Positions 14,101 through 29,100 of a DNA stretch of 64,000 bases are shown here, in pieces. Made by a program: the position numbers and the translations under genes. Numbering within the stretch: the first letter of the stretch is position 1; the number at the start of each line of letters is the position of its first letter. The notes beneath the pieces are model-generated. The model was not told the DNA's origin. It did no database searches and saw nothing but the letters and a program-made list of their open reading frames with translations. The stretch is from Owenia fusiformis (lineage: Eukaryota > Annelida > Polychaeta > Sabellida > Oweniidae), in contig CAIIXF020000008.1 of the NCBI GenBank assembly GCA_903813345.2, forward strand, positions 34,498,867-34,562,866, written 5' to 3'.

Positions 14101-17100
14101 GACTGTGAATATATATTTACTGTATACATGTATATCAATCCAAAAAGTTACAATAGATTAGAGAATACACACAACTGTATAAAATGATGGACACTGATAA
14201 TGACTTTATAACTGTTGGAAAACTTCATAAGTATACATGCATATCATTAATGAAAAGTATCATTGTAGATACATTGCAATCACTATAAGTATTCTACAAA
14301 TCATCGAGAATCATTTTTATACAAAAAGTTTAAATCTGATTTAGTGCATTTTTGTATTCATTAGTGAGCATTAAAATTATATAAAACTATATATTTGCTG
14401 CCTTAAAATTAAATTCAATTGAAAATGCAAAAAATGTTTTGTTTAGAGTAGGTGAAATTTATAGGTAGCCAAGAACGCACAGGGCAATTTTCTCCCCATA
14501 TCAGGGCTCAGTTACTTATGTGTATGAGGGTCTAGATGGGGGAGGGGTGGTACTGATGTTAACTACCTTGTATATCTTAGTAGATCTCTGCTGCAGTATA
14601 GAGTTGAATGTAGATAGCAACCCTATCTCTTACATTTGTTAGAAAATGTTATATGTGTGGGGGAACTACATGATGAGGGGGGTGTTGACCTTACCTTGTA
14701 TATCTTAGTAGAACTCTGCTGCAGTATAGAGTTGAATGTAGATAGCAACCCTATCTCTTACATTTGTTAGAAAATGTTATATGTGTGGGGGAACTAGATG
14801 ATGAGAGGGGGGTGTAGACCTTACCTTGTATATCTTAGTAGAACTCTGCTGCAGTATAGAGTTGAATGTAGATAGCAGCCCAATCTCTAACATTTGCTCC
14901 TCGGGGCTCAGTTTGTAGCTATGTGTAGTGGTATCCATGCGACTGTTTGGTTCATGAGCACTGTTCTCTATGAGTGCAAACATCCTGAAATGAAAAAAAT
15001 GATGCGAGGATGACAATATCTTATTTTGCGCTAAATAAGCAAAACTTTATGATTTAATTAATCTAGTCTTGGAAGCATTTTGATTTGTGAAAATATCCTG
15101 AAATCAACAAAAGGAAGTATGGAGTTGAAGATTGATATGGTCCAAGATTACGATTATTCACTCCTCTCAGGTTTCAGTTTCCTAAGACCAAATCAAAATT
15201 AGCCTCGACCTGCACTAGTTGTAGAAACTTGACTCATTTTGAATTTATAGTGGACAAATTTTCATGATAAGCAAAGAGTATGATAAAATGTCTGCCTTAA
15301 CTTGAAATTTCTTTATCTGTATATAAATGTTATACACCCTGGCCATATGATCTGTTTATCACTGTTATATTAAGTATAACCATGTTGTACAACTTTAAAT
15401 GGACAAATGGTGGTATAACAAGCTCTATTTCATTAAGCTTTATTTACTTTTGTTAAAATCTCACCTATCCATGAACTGTAGTACGTAATCCTCAAACTGA
15501 GCAGAGGCAGAACACAATTCTTTCTCGATCTCACTCAGATTGTCTAGTTCATAGGTGGCAGCACTACAGTCAACAATCGGCACCAATGAAACAAGCGTGG
15601 AGATCATTTGAAAGGTTACCTGAAAAATGATTGGACAGAATATGATTATGTGAGATAGATCATAAAGGTAAATTTTATTTTGTTGATATTTACTTTTGAA
15701 TTTCCTTGACTACTTCCCCTAAATCCTCTTCTTATTTTCGATGAAAAGAAGTTCATGAAGATTTTAGAAGCAGATACTTTATAGAAACTTACTCTCAACC
15801 TTCTCAACAAAGCAGTAATTTCTATTAACATTTTTACATGTGAATGATAAAATAATACAATTTAATCACATAAAACTATTTTTTATTTACACCTCCAAAT
15901 AACAATTGGCTTTCAGGTGAAAGCTTCACTTATATACAAGGCACTAACATGCAAAATGTCATCACCTGCCATTTGTTACAGATGCTGACCGCAAAACCCA
16001 AACTGGCATCCACAAAAAAGTTGGAGATTATAACAATATATCACCACTTGGGGTGATGACATAAAAACAGTTTTAAAGCTACTTACCAATGTTTTCCTAA
16101 TGTCATTAGGGTCAAGTCCCGGAAGAGTGAGATTGAGTAAGGGTAGGACGTGTGTAGGTCCTTCAGGATACCATCTAGGGTTAGATAGCATGGATCTGGC
16201 TGTAGATGTGGTACACAAGAGACATGCCGTCAGTCTGTGGGGCTCTGTCAGTGTCTCTAAGGCTGGGTACATCCTTCATGAAAATTACATATAAAACATC
16301 ATGAAGACACATTACATGTTGTCACATTACATGTTGTCACATTACATGTTGTCACATCACATTACATTTTGTCACATTACATGAAGTCAGATTACATGTT
16401 GTCACATTACATGAAGTCACATTGCATGTTTTCATGTCACATTACCTTTTGTCACATTACATGTTGTCACATTACATGAAGTCACATTACAGGTTTTCAT
16501 GTCACATTACCTTTTGTCACATTACATTTTGTCACATTACATGTTTTCATGTCACATTACCTTTTGTCACATTACATGTTGTCACATAACATGAAGTCAC
16601 ATTGCATGTTGTCACATTACATGAAGTCACATTACATGTTGTCATGTCACATTACCTTTTGTCACATTACATGAAGTCACATTACATGAAGTCACAGTAC
16701 AAGTTGTCACACTACATGTTGTCACATTACATGAAGTCATAGTACATGTTCTTGTCAGAACTCAAATTTCAAATTGTGACACAAAGTTGAAATCAAACAC
16801 TCTTCTTCCAAAATGTCACAAAACATAACTCTTCGCATTACAATAACAATTCGAGAATATGTTGCAACTGTACATTAAAAAGTACTTTCCTGGCACTTTT
16901 GAGCCATCATTCCGACTACCTAATATAACATGACCATAAATGAACAAACATGGCCAAATATTCGATTTCTCGATATTGGTACCTTACTTCTCAAGTAACG
17001 GTGGAATAATCAGCTCTGGCCTCAGCGTTGCGAGATGATGGAACGTGACACATGCATCACTGCTACCAAGTTTACTAAACATTCCGAGGAATACAACAGG

Positions 17101-20100
17101 CTTGATGCACTCCACGAACCGTGTGACGTCATCATCAGTTAGTAAGTGGGATTCTGGGATTTTAGGCTGCCATGTTTCTTTTTTGTATCTCTCCCTATAA
17201 TGTAAAACCAATTTGTTTATCACAAATATTTATTTAGAAGTTTTATGGAATTGACTGACAGACTGTAATATGTAATACGAATATGAAGAGATTCAATATT
17301 TAAACTGCTTATAATCAGAGGTGTAGCCTTAAAATGGGATAACACATTAAGTCTTCATTTTCAAAGTAGCAATTGAAAAAACAGATGAATTAACAGTTTA
17401 CTTTAAGTTCTGGCAAGAGAATTGCCAGTCTCCTCCTTGGCTACACCCATGATTCGAGAATTATATAACATTGAAATAGAAAATAGATACTAATTTTATT
17501 TAAATGAAGCGATGCATTATACTGCTATGGTTGCCCAAAACGAAATCCACGTGAATTGATGTGGATTTGGCAACCATGGCAACAAACTTGCATGAAGCTA
17601 TCCCAGCATGCCCCATCACATTCTTTCTAATAGATCACAAAAGCTCCCAAAAATACAAATCAAATTAATTTAACCAAAAGTTTGATTTCTCATATTTTGG
17701 TAGTTAGCAATCTTCAATTATGAAGATCACCTCGGAGGCACCAGATTTCCCAAAATATTTGATAGATAAGAAGATTATCCTTTCCACTGGTTTCATCATT
17801 TGACATTGAATCATATCCTATAAATGCAACCGTGACAAAATATGAAAATGAAGATAACAAACAAAAAGCCAGAAAAATATGCAAAAACAAACTTTTTGGT
17901 GTTATTAATTTGACAACTTGCACATACCTATTTAAACGCTTGCATAACTGAACGGGAAGTCTCAACATCAGCTTAGCTAGTTTTGTCTTAAATACACATA
18001 TTCAAATAACATAATCAGAAAGTATGCAAGTTAAGGTGTAAAAGTTGTCACTATGTACACATATTACATTGATGTTGGAGTATATGACATGTCGTTTGGA
18101 TTCTTTGGGTAAATTGCATGTTGTTTGGATTCTTTGGGTAAATTGCATGTTGTTTGGATTCTTTGGGTAAATTGCATGTCGTTTGGATTCTTTGGGTAAA
18201 TTGCATGTTGTTTGGATTCTTTGGGTAAATTGCATGTTGTTTGGATTCTTTGGGTAAATTGCACGTTGTTTGGATTCTTTGGGTAAATTGCATGTTGTTT
18301 GGATTCTTTGGGTAAATTGCACGTTGTTTGGATTCTTTGGGTAAATTGCATGTTGTTTAAATTCTTTGGGTAAATTGCATGTTGTTTAAATTATTTGGGT
18401 AAATTGCATGTTATTTGGATTCTTTGGGTAAATTGCACGTTGTTTGGATTCTTTGGGTAAATTGCACGTTGTTTGGATTCTTTGGGTAAATTGCAGTTTG
18501 TTTGGATTCTTTGGGTAAATTGCATGTTATTTGGATTCTTTGGGTAAATTGCACGTTGTTTGGATTCTTTGGGTAAATTGCATGTTGTTTGGATTCTTTG
18601 GGTAAATTGCATGTTGTTTAAATTATTTGGGTAAATTGCATGTTATTTGGATTCTTTGGGTAAATTGCACGTTGTTTGGATTCTTTGGGTAAATTGCATG
18701 TTGTTTGGATTCTTTGGGTAAATTGCATGTTGTTTAAATTATTTGGGTAAATTGCATGTTGTTTAAATTCTTTGGGTAATTGCATGTCGTTTGGATTCTT
18801 TGGGTAAATTGCATGTTGTTTGAATTCTTTGGGTAAGTTGCACCATTTTTACAACCAAAGGTCACAAACCAGTACCAAGTCACCAAGTAGACTTATTAGA
18901 AATGCAAATAGGATTAGTGATTACAATTCTAACAAAAAGCTGTTGAGAGAATCAAAACACCATGAACAAATAGGATTATGTGAACAGTCAACACCTGTGA
19001 AGCCTGTACTAAATGGAGACTTGTTTAAAAACTGTAATAATGAAAACAGTGACATTGTAAACAATAATAATGAAACTGGGGGTGATTATAGAGATAACAG
19101 TGGATTTAATTCAATATTGCCGAATTCGGGAGACAGAATCAAAAAAGTGAATGTTGGGATGCAAACAGATGTTAAACAAAAAAGACACCAATCAAGTGCA
19201 ACAGAGTTAAAAGTGCAACATGTTGCCACTAAAACAAACAATTTGGATAAAAAACACAGAGGCTGCAGTGTCAACATCAAAAAACAATCTGACAACAAAT
19301 CAACACAATGTGAAAATAACAAAGTTTCCAAACTGACAAACACTGATTCGATTTCAACACGTGATGTAGCAGGACTTACTAACTTCAGCCTCGCAACATG
19401 TAGGGAAAGATATATGCGCTTCCTTGATGATTTAGGAGAGGATCATATGTATGATTCAGATGCCTATGATTATGTGATGAAGACAAACAAATAATGATGG
19501 ACAAATACTAGAAAAATTAACAATATGTGATAAACTTTCGAATTCATGACAAGAAACGAGCAAGATGAATTAAGGGATGCAAATGATTTTTCTTTAAGTG
19601 ACTGAGTTTTTGAGACGATGAAGATCATTAATTAAGACTCTATCTATCTGGAAATCCAGTGGTGTTGAGCAATTAAATCAAATCAACTTCTCTTAACTTT
19701 TTAGACATATCAAGATGATCCTTTTAGCTTGTCAAGCTTTTCTCAGTATAATTTGCTGTATTATGTATGAAGAATAAATATATGAAAAAAAGGAAAAAAA
19801 AGGTGTTTGGATTCTTTGGGTAAATTGCATGTTGTTTGGATTCTTTGGGTAAATTGCATGTTGTTTGGATTCTTTGGGTAAATTGCATGTTGTTTGGATT
19901 CTTTGGGTAAATTGCATGTTGTTTGGATTCTTTGGGAATATTGCATGTTGTTTGGATTCTTTGGGTAAATTACATGTTGTTTGGATTCTTTGAGAATATT
20001 GGATGTTGTTTGGGTAAATTACATGTTGTTTGGATTCTTTGGGTAAATTGCATGTTGTTTGGATTCTTTGGGTAAGTTGCACCATGCTGTTTGGATTCTT

Positions 20101-23100
20101 TGGGTAAATTGCATGTTGTTTGGATTATTTTGGTAAATTGCATGTTGTTTGGATTCTTTTGATAAATTGCATGTTGTTTGGATTCTTTGGGTAAATTGCA
20201 TGTTGTTTGGATTCTTTGGGTAAATTACATGTTGTTTGGATTCTTTGAGAATATTAGATGTTGTTTGGATTCTTTGGGTAAATTACATGTTGTTTGGATT
20301 CTTTGAGAATATTGGATGTTGTTTGGATTCTTTGGGTAAATTACATGTTGTTTGGATTCTTTGGGTAAATTGCATGTTGTTTGGATTCTTTGGGTAAATT
20401 GCATGTTGTTTGGATTCTTTGGCTAAATTGCATGTTGTTTGGATTCTTTGGGTAAATTGCATGTTGTTTGAATTCTTTGGGTAAATTGCATGTTGTTTGG
20501 ATTCTTTGGGTAAATTGCATGTTGTTTGGATTCTTTGGGTGAATTGCATGTTGTTTGGCTTCTTTGGGTAAAGTGCATGTTGTTTGGATTCTTTGGGTAA
20601 ATTGCATGTTGTTTGGATTCTTTGGGTAAATTGCATGTTGTTTGGATTCTCTGGGATTCATTGGGTAAATTTCATGTTGTTTGGATTATTTGGGTAAATT
20701 GCAAGTTGTTTGGATTCTTTGGGTAAATTGCATGTTGTTTGGATTCTTTGGGTAAATTGCATGTTGTTTGGATTCTTTGGGTAAATTGCATGTTTGGATT
20801 CAATGGGATTCTTTGGGTAAATTGCGTGTTGTTTGGATTCTTTGGGTAAAATGCAAGTTGTTTGGATTCTTTGGGTAAATTGCATGTTGTTTGGATTCAA
20901 TGGGATTCTTTGGGTAAATTACATGTTGTTTGGATTCTTTGGGTAAATTGCAAGTTGTTTGGATTCTTTGAGTAAATTGCATGTTGTTTGGATTCTTTGG
21001 GATTCTTTGGGTAAATTGCATGTTGTTTGGATTCTTTGGGTTAATTGCATGTTGTTTGAATTCTTTGGGTAAATTGCATGTTGTTTGGATTCTTTGGGTA
21101 AATTACCTGCTGCATGGATACTTTGGGTATAGCTAAGGTAAATTACATGTTGAGTGGGTACTTTATGTATATTTCATGTCGTTTGGGTCTCATAGTGTAT
21201 ATAACATACATGTTGTTTTGATTCTTAAGTAAATTGCTTTTTTGTGGACTATTCTAATACATTACATGTCATTTTGGATTTGTACGAGTACAGTATATGT
21301 AACACCTTTTGTGTATTATTTGGGTATGCTGCAGCTACATGTTGTTTGGATTCTTTGAGTATCTTAAATCAGTCATTTGGCTGTTAATGTCACTAAATAG
21401 TCTATCCATAGACTATGTTTTGGCTGAGTAATATAGGTGTCACTGATGTAGTTCAAATTCCTTGTGTTTATCAAGTTGTGATATATGATAATTGTTTCGA
21501 TCGATCACATGTTGTTTTGAAATGGGACATGTCCCTTCTGTAAATCAAACAGGTATATTTATCATATTGTTTGCCTCATTTAGGTATAGCTTATATTGTT
21601 AGCCTCATTGGGGTATGTCAAATATATTTTGCCTCATTTATGTATGCCTTTTAAGGTATGTATCATATTGTTTGCCTCATTTAGGTATAGCTTCTATTGT
21701 TAGCCTCATTGGGGTATGTCACATATATTTTGCCTCATTTATGTATGCCTTTAAAGGTATGTATCATATTGTTTGCCTCATTTAGGTATGTTCCAAATTG
21801 TCTTAATTCATTAAAGCAAGTCACAAATCATTTGCCTCGTATAGGGTTGCATTGTATTTTACCTCATATAAATGTGAAATGTATTATTGTGTTTGCTTCA
21901 TCAAGGCATGTTAACTATTTTTCGCCTCATTTCTGTATGCATAACTGTGTTTGCTTTATGGTATTTTTCATTGTATTTGCCTTATTTCGGTATGCATCAT
22001 AGTCTTTGCCTCATTAAGGCATGTCAACTATCTTTTGCCTCATTTCTGTATTCATCACTGTGTTTGCCTTTCTTAGGTATGTTTCATTGAATTTGCCTCA
22101 TTTAGGTATGCCTCATCCAGTTATGCCTCATATTGTTTGCCTCATTTAGGTATGTGTTAATGCCATTGTGATGTATCACAAATCATCAGACGCATGTGTG
22201 CATAAGGATGGCGCTCTAAGCCGTATCTGCTTGTATTATATAATAGCATATCTTTAGCTAAGAGGCTTTACTAGTATAGGGGTTTCAATGCAAAAGCCTG
22301 GCCCAGATAGCTAAAAATAATTAATATAAAAATATTAAAGTTTCCAGCAGCCCTGTGCCCATCTATGCTAGGTTTTATACATTAACTGTCTGGAGGTCAT
22401 GCTTCGTGTCATCAAATCAAAATATTGATTTATTAAAATGAGAAAATCTCCAGAGATGTGATATTATATTCTTGTATTATGAATATCATTTTCTAAAATG
22501 ATCTCCATGGGAAAGAATGTTATCTTAACCACACGTTCATGGTGAACACACATTTTAATTTGATGACAAAAGCATGACCTTCACAGAAACAAATGCCTCC
22601 TAACCTATAAAAAGCTATGAAAATGTAGCCATATTATACAACTATTTCATTTACATATAAATTACCTGTGAATTCTTGACGTAAATGCACGAGGTAAAAC
22701 TCGTAATATCTGAGACAGAGGTTTCTAAAAATATCGCAGAAAATTTCAATTTATCACATGTGGCATATGATCATATATTTGAAGACATCAATATTTTGAC
22801 CTTAAAATTATTTCAAAGAACAATACAACACATTGACATGTAAAATGTCAACACCTGCCATTTATTGCAGATGCCAACCGCTGAAGGCTGCTACAGACGC
22901 CAAACGCTGTTACAGATGCTGAACACCAACAACAAAAAAAAAGTTGGAGCCACTTCTGGTGGCATAAAAACAAAATGTTATTATTGATACCTCAATTGTG
23001 AACCATTGTGTAAGTTTGCCTTTACATTAATTTATGACTTTATACTTACATGCCATTTTCCAAGGTTAGAAGGATGGTAGAATGTCTCTAGGGCTTTGAA

Positions 23101-26100
23101 TAGTTTCTCAACATGTTCTTGACAGGAACTTCCCCCACCCTAGAATATAAACACAAAAAAAACATGAAGCTTTTTCAATAAGAATGATTACAATATACCC
23201 AATATACCAACTATTCAATGTGGAGCGGTTGGTGTCTCATACAGTATACAATGACTAGATTCCAAGATCAGATAATAATCCTTTTCAAGTTTATTATACA
23301 CTCAGGGAATGTAGTCAGGATTAAGAAAATAGGCAAGGAATATTTGACAGGGAAAACATGATTTTTAGTTTTTCAAACTGAAAATGTTTTCTGTTTAATA
23401 TTGCCCTGCCTCGTGGCTAGCTACTCACACATTTAAATAGTGAATAACCTGCAAAGACTTGAGAACATAAACCCTGTAGTTGGCGGAAAAATACTGCAAC
23501 AGATACATACCAACATTGCAATAATCCAAGGTGCTGTCGTTGGTGTCTCATACCCTGAGTTGGGGTGGTTTACTTGAACTGTTTTGTTTCCAACAGGGAG
23601 ATTCAGACTCCTTAGCAGGCGTGTAAAGATCTGAAACATGTCACAAGCATAATATATTCCAGATTTGAATAGGTTGATGACAGTGCATTAATCCAAATCC
23701 TCCCATAATATTTGCCACTCTACTTTGATCTCAATAGCATATAGTTTTATCTACAAGTATAAACATTGCATACAATTCCTAATTTCCTCTTTTATACAAA
23801 CTCATTTTTTGTACAATATACCAATACCAATTAACTGCACACTTTAAACCGAGTATAACCTTTTGTTTTAGTTTATGTGTGCCATATATTCAACTTACTC
23901 CACTTTATAAGCAACTCACCTTTGGGATTAGGGGCTCCCAGTCTATGTGGCCTATATTTTCTACAGCCAGCCGAGCAAAGAGTGAAACCATATTCTGAAA
24001 TACATTACATTTACAGACTTATTAGTGTTGCATCCAGGGTAACCCAAACCCATATTCTTTGATTGAACAAGGTGGCATGGGACCTTAATTTAAGCTACAC
24101 ATATACAGTTACATGCTGTGTTTTAAAATATATAGAGATAAAATCAACCAACTTTTTTAGATTTGTTTGTGTACATAAGTTGACACTTCCACTTTAGATT
24201 TTGATTTTTAAAATGAAAACCCATAAGCAACCAAATGAATATGAGAAAATCATGGAAAAGAACAGGTCAACATTGTTTTTTCTTAAACCGATTACCGAAA
24301 AAAATCTGTAAAACACACATCCTCAATGTTGGATTTAGCTCAACAAACCATAACCAGTCCTTTGCCAGAAAATATTGTCTAATCTGAATGCATTTGGGAC
24401 CATTTCAAGTTAATTGGAAGGTGTTCACATTTCAAGGTCTTTAACATGTAAGTCTATGGCAGCCTAAAGTGTTCACATTGGCAGGTGTTCACATTTCAAG
24501 GTTTTTAACATGTTAGTCTATGGCAGCCTAAAGTGTTCAGATTGACAGGTGTTCACATTTCAAGGTCTTTAACATGTAAGTCTATGGCAGCCTAAAGTAT
24601 TCAGGTTAGCAGGTGTTCACATTTCAACGTTTTTAACATATACTTCTATGGCAGCCTTAAGTGTTCAGATTGGGAGGTGTTCACATTTCAAGGTCTTTAA
24701 CATGTACTTCTATGGCAGCCTAAAGTGTTCAGATTGGCAGGTGTTCACATTTCAAGGTTTTTAACATGTACTTCTATGGCAGCCTAAAGTGTTCAGATTG
24801 GCAGGTGTTCACATTAAAGGTTTTTAACATGTACTTCTATGGCAGCCTAAAGTGTTCAGATTGGCAGGTGTTCACATTAAAGGTTTCTAACATGTACTTG
24901 TATGGCAGCCTAAAGTGTTCAGATTGGCAGGTGTTCACATTAAAGGTTTTTTAACATGTACTTCTATATACAATTTAAAAAATAGGACTGAAAAAGTGTT
25001 CACTCTGAGAGGTGTTCATATAAAAGGGGTGTTTGCATATATAGGTTCTTTACTATATTGTGATAAACAGTGCTCAAAATTATGAAAATGAAAACAATGT
25101 GAGCTGTCAAATTTCTCTCATTCTCGTTTCTGAGTTCAGGATAGGAAACATTTACTTACAGCTTCCCATGAAGGAACATTCTGACAGGAGTCCCATAGAT
25201 CAACAAACTCCTTGAACCATAACCTGCAATATAACCATAAAGGAACATACATAACAATAGATCAACGAACTCCTTGAACCATAACCTGCAAAATAACCAT
25301 AAAGGAACATACAATGTATATGAAACATACATAACAATAGATCAACGAACTCCTTGAACCATAACCTGCAAAATAACCATAAAGGAACATACAATGTATA
25401 TGAAACATACATAACAATAGATCAACAAACTCCTTGAACCATAACCTGCAATATAACCATAAAGGAACATACAATGTATATAAAACATACATAACAATAG
25501 ATCAACAAACTCCTTGAACCATAACCTGCAATATAACCACAAAGGAACATACAATATATATGAAACATACATAACAATAGATCTCCTTGAACCATAACCT
25601 GAGATATAACCATAAAGGAACATACAATGTATATGAAACATACATAACGATAGATCAACAAACTCCTTGAACCATAACCTGCAATATAACCATAAAGGAA
25701 CATACAATGTATATGAAACACACATAACAATAGATCAACGAACTCCTTGAACCATAACCTGCAAAATAACCATAAAGGAACATACAATGTATATGAAACA
25801 TACATAACAATAGATCAACAAACTCCTTGAACCATAACCTGCAAAATAACCATAAAGGAACATACAATGTATATGAAACATACATAACGATAGATCAACA
25901 AACTCCTTGAACCATAACCTGCAATATAACCATAAAGGAACATACAATGTATATGAAACATACATAACAATAGATCAACGAACTCCTTGAACCATAACCT
26001 GCAAAATAACCATAAAGGAACATACAATGTATATGAAACATACATAACAATAGATCAACAAACTCCTTGAACCATAACCTGCAAAATAACCATAAAGGAA

Positions 26101-29100
26101 CATACAATGTATATGAAACATACATAACAATAGATCAACGAACTCCTTGAACCATAACCTGCAATATAACCATAAAGGAACATAGAATGTATATGAAACA
26201 TACATAACAATAGATCAACAAACTCCTTGAACCATAACCTGCAATATAACCATAAAGGAACATACGATGTATATGAAACATACATAACAATAGATCAACA
26301 AACTCCTTGAACCATAACCTGCAATATAACCACAAAGGAACATACAATGTATATGAAACATACATAACAATAGATCAACAAACTCCTTGAACCATAACCT
26401 GCAATATAACCATAAAGGAACATAGAATGTATATGAAACATACATAACAATAGATCAACGAACTCCTTGAACCATAACCTGCAATATAACCATAAAGGAA
26501 CATACAATGTATATGAAACATACATAACAATAGATCAACAAACTCCTTGAACCATAACCTGCAATATAACCACAAAGGAACATACAATATATATGAAACA
26601 CACATAACAATAGATCAACAAACTCCTTGAACCATAACCTGCAATATAACCATAAAGGAACATACAATGTATATGAAACATACATAACAATAGATCAACA
26701 AACTCCTTGAACCATAACCTGCAATATAACCATAAAGGAACATACAATGTATATGAAACATACATAACAATAGATCAACAAACTCCTTGAACCATAACCT
26801 GCAATATAACCACAAAGGAACATACAATATATATGAAACATACATAACAATAGATCAACAAACTCCTTGAACCATAACCTGCAATATAACCACAAAGGAA
26901 CATACAATATATATGAAACATACATAACAATAGATCAACAAACTCCTTGAACCATAACCTGCAATATAACCATAAAGGAACATAGAATGTATATGAAACA
27001 TACATAACAATAGATCAACGAACTCCTTGAACCATAACCTGCAATATAACCATAAAGGAACATACAATGTATATGAAACATGCATAACAATAGATCAAAA
27101 ATGTATAGATCAAACATTCATTGACAAAAACATAAATCAAATATTTATAAAAAAACAAATTAATTAAAAAAATAATTATAAAATATCCATAAAACATAGA
27201 TAAAACATTCATAGATATAGCCACAGCTTGAAAATGCAATATCAGAACTCCTATTTTTGCATAATTGCATTATTTCGTGAAAAATATATATATTTCTTAT
27301 TTTTGATTTCAGTGGAGTAAAAAAAGTCCTTGATTTTTGACAAGGCACTGTTGTCAAAATTTTCATAATATTAAGAATTCTTATTATTCATGGTTTTCTT
27401 ACTATACTTTAGTCTCATATCATTTCGTCTCATAATCGCTCATGTCAGTGAAGACATGTGAGACTCAAATAAACCATCCTCCGATCACAGGGCTTCAAAA
27501 TCCAGAATATCTTCTTTCTTTTTACCCCCTGTGAAAAGCAGTTAGCATTTCCCCGATTAAGAACTCGCAATCTGATCGGCTGTCGCAACACTGAGACAGA
27601 AATAATGTATAAGTCATTGCGCATAATTAGATCACGTGATTCAGTTTAATCGGCCGCTTCCAAATTGGTTATAGCAGGGGGAAGAAGGAGGTACGGATTC
27701 TGGACACCTGCTTAGGAGGATGCAAATAAACCTAACATTACATTATACATATTATTACTTACTTGTAGCCTTTATCATTGTGCTCTACAGGGATCATTGT
27801 TGGTAGGAACATTTCTAGATAGAACATGCCTTTTAGCATTACAATATCATAGGGGCATAATAGGGGGCGCCACTCATCCAACATTTCTTGTGTACTCTCT
27901 ACTGAGAAATACCTGCAAACATATTAAGAAAAAATAGAAATTATACAAATATTTCATTCTGTTGAGGTGAATACCTTTTCGCTAATCACCTTTCACTGTA
28001 GTGATATTTAATAAATCTCAAAGGGCTAGCGGATTTTCATTTTGTGAAAGTACCACATGTATTCACTGAAAATAGAAATATTTGTTTTATCATATTAATG
28101 TCAAGCTTGCTATCCTCAACATAATTAATTCTGTGTTTCAAATCTGTTCACATGCCAGGGTTGCAATGTTGATAAACACTGAATGTAATTTTATTTCAAA
28201 AATTCCTGGGAGCGGTGAATATTATACAAATATTTCATACTGTCGAGGTGAATACCTGTTAATCTTTCAATGATTCTAGTAAGGTGTATTCCCCTAAGAC
28301 TGAAGGGTCAGGGGAACACACCTTGTCAAATCATTGAAAGTGCAACAGGTATTCACCGTAAATAGTATGAAATATTTGTTTCATTATTCACTGTTATATT
28401 CACCACTCTCTTACTATTGGAAATGTCTTATAAGAACAAGAAAGATTAGATTTTTCATATCACTTTTAGATCTACACTGGACGAAACACCACACCTGGTG
28501 AATACACTTGTTGAATACGCCTTTTTCTGACATCACAGGCATGGCCATTGAATATGTCTTCTTATCTTCATGTCCATGTAATGTATATGATAGTGATATA
28601 ATAATCCTAGATATAATTGGTCAATTAAATAAACCATTAGCTAATTGAAAGCCCATAAATAAACCTAGCCAGGAAATATCTAACAAGTGCAAATGCGTAA
28701 ACTAAATTTATGATACTTACACTCGGCAAACTTTTATTACATTCTTCATTGTCGTCTCAACATTCCTGCAATCAAATCAAATTTTAAAAAATTAAATCGA
28801 TATTAATTTTGACCTAAACAAGTAAAGTCAGTAGTGCAATAATTTTATGTCACTTGATTGGACAATTACTGATGCTACAGTTCCAAATAGGTACAAATAT
28901 AATTTTCTTAAAGATAAAGGTAACATTTCTCAAAAAATTATTCCTACTTCCAAAGGTGAGTTTCTCTAAAATGATGGCTGGTGGGCTAGCAGTAAATAAA
29001 ACCGGAACAACGGCAACGCCAAAGCGTAGCGAATCCCATCGAACAGAAATGGCTGGCATTTTTACAAACGAATAGCAAAAACCATAAAACAAAACACCAG

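Noticed and set aside
16290-16745. GTCACATTACATG array as an acceptor array
   Set aside because: It abuts exon 12 and shares TTCATG words with its acceptor, but no unit reproduces the acceptor.
18090-21120. Regular 29-bp repeats as a CRISPR array
   Set aside because: The units are directly adjacent with no unique spacers, in a eukaryotic intron; this is a minisatellite.
24405-24965. 64-bp GTGTTCACATT array as another splice-junction array
   Set aside because: No acceptor or donor of the flanking PSME4 exons is contained in the unit.
24405-27095. Many overlapping 76-aa open frames on the minus strand
   Set aside because: They are the same 80-bp unit read in its three frames. Only the acceptor and the LWFKEFVDL start are meaningful.
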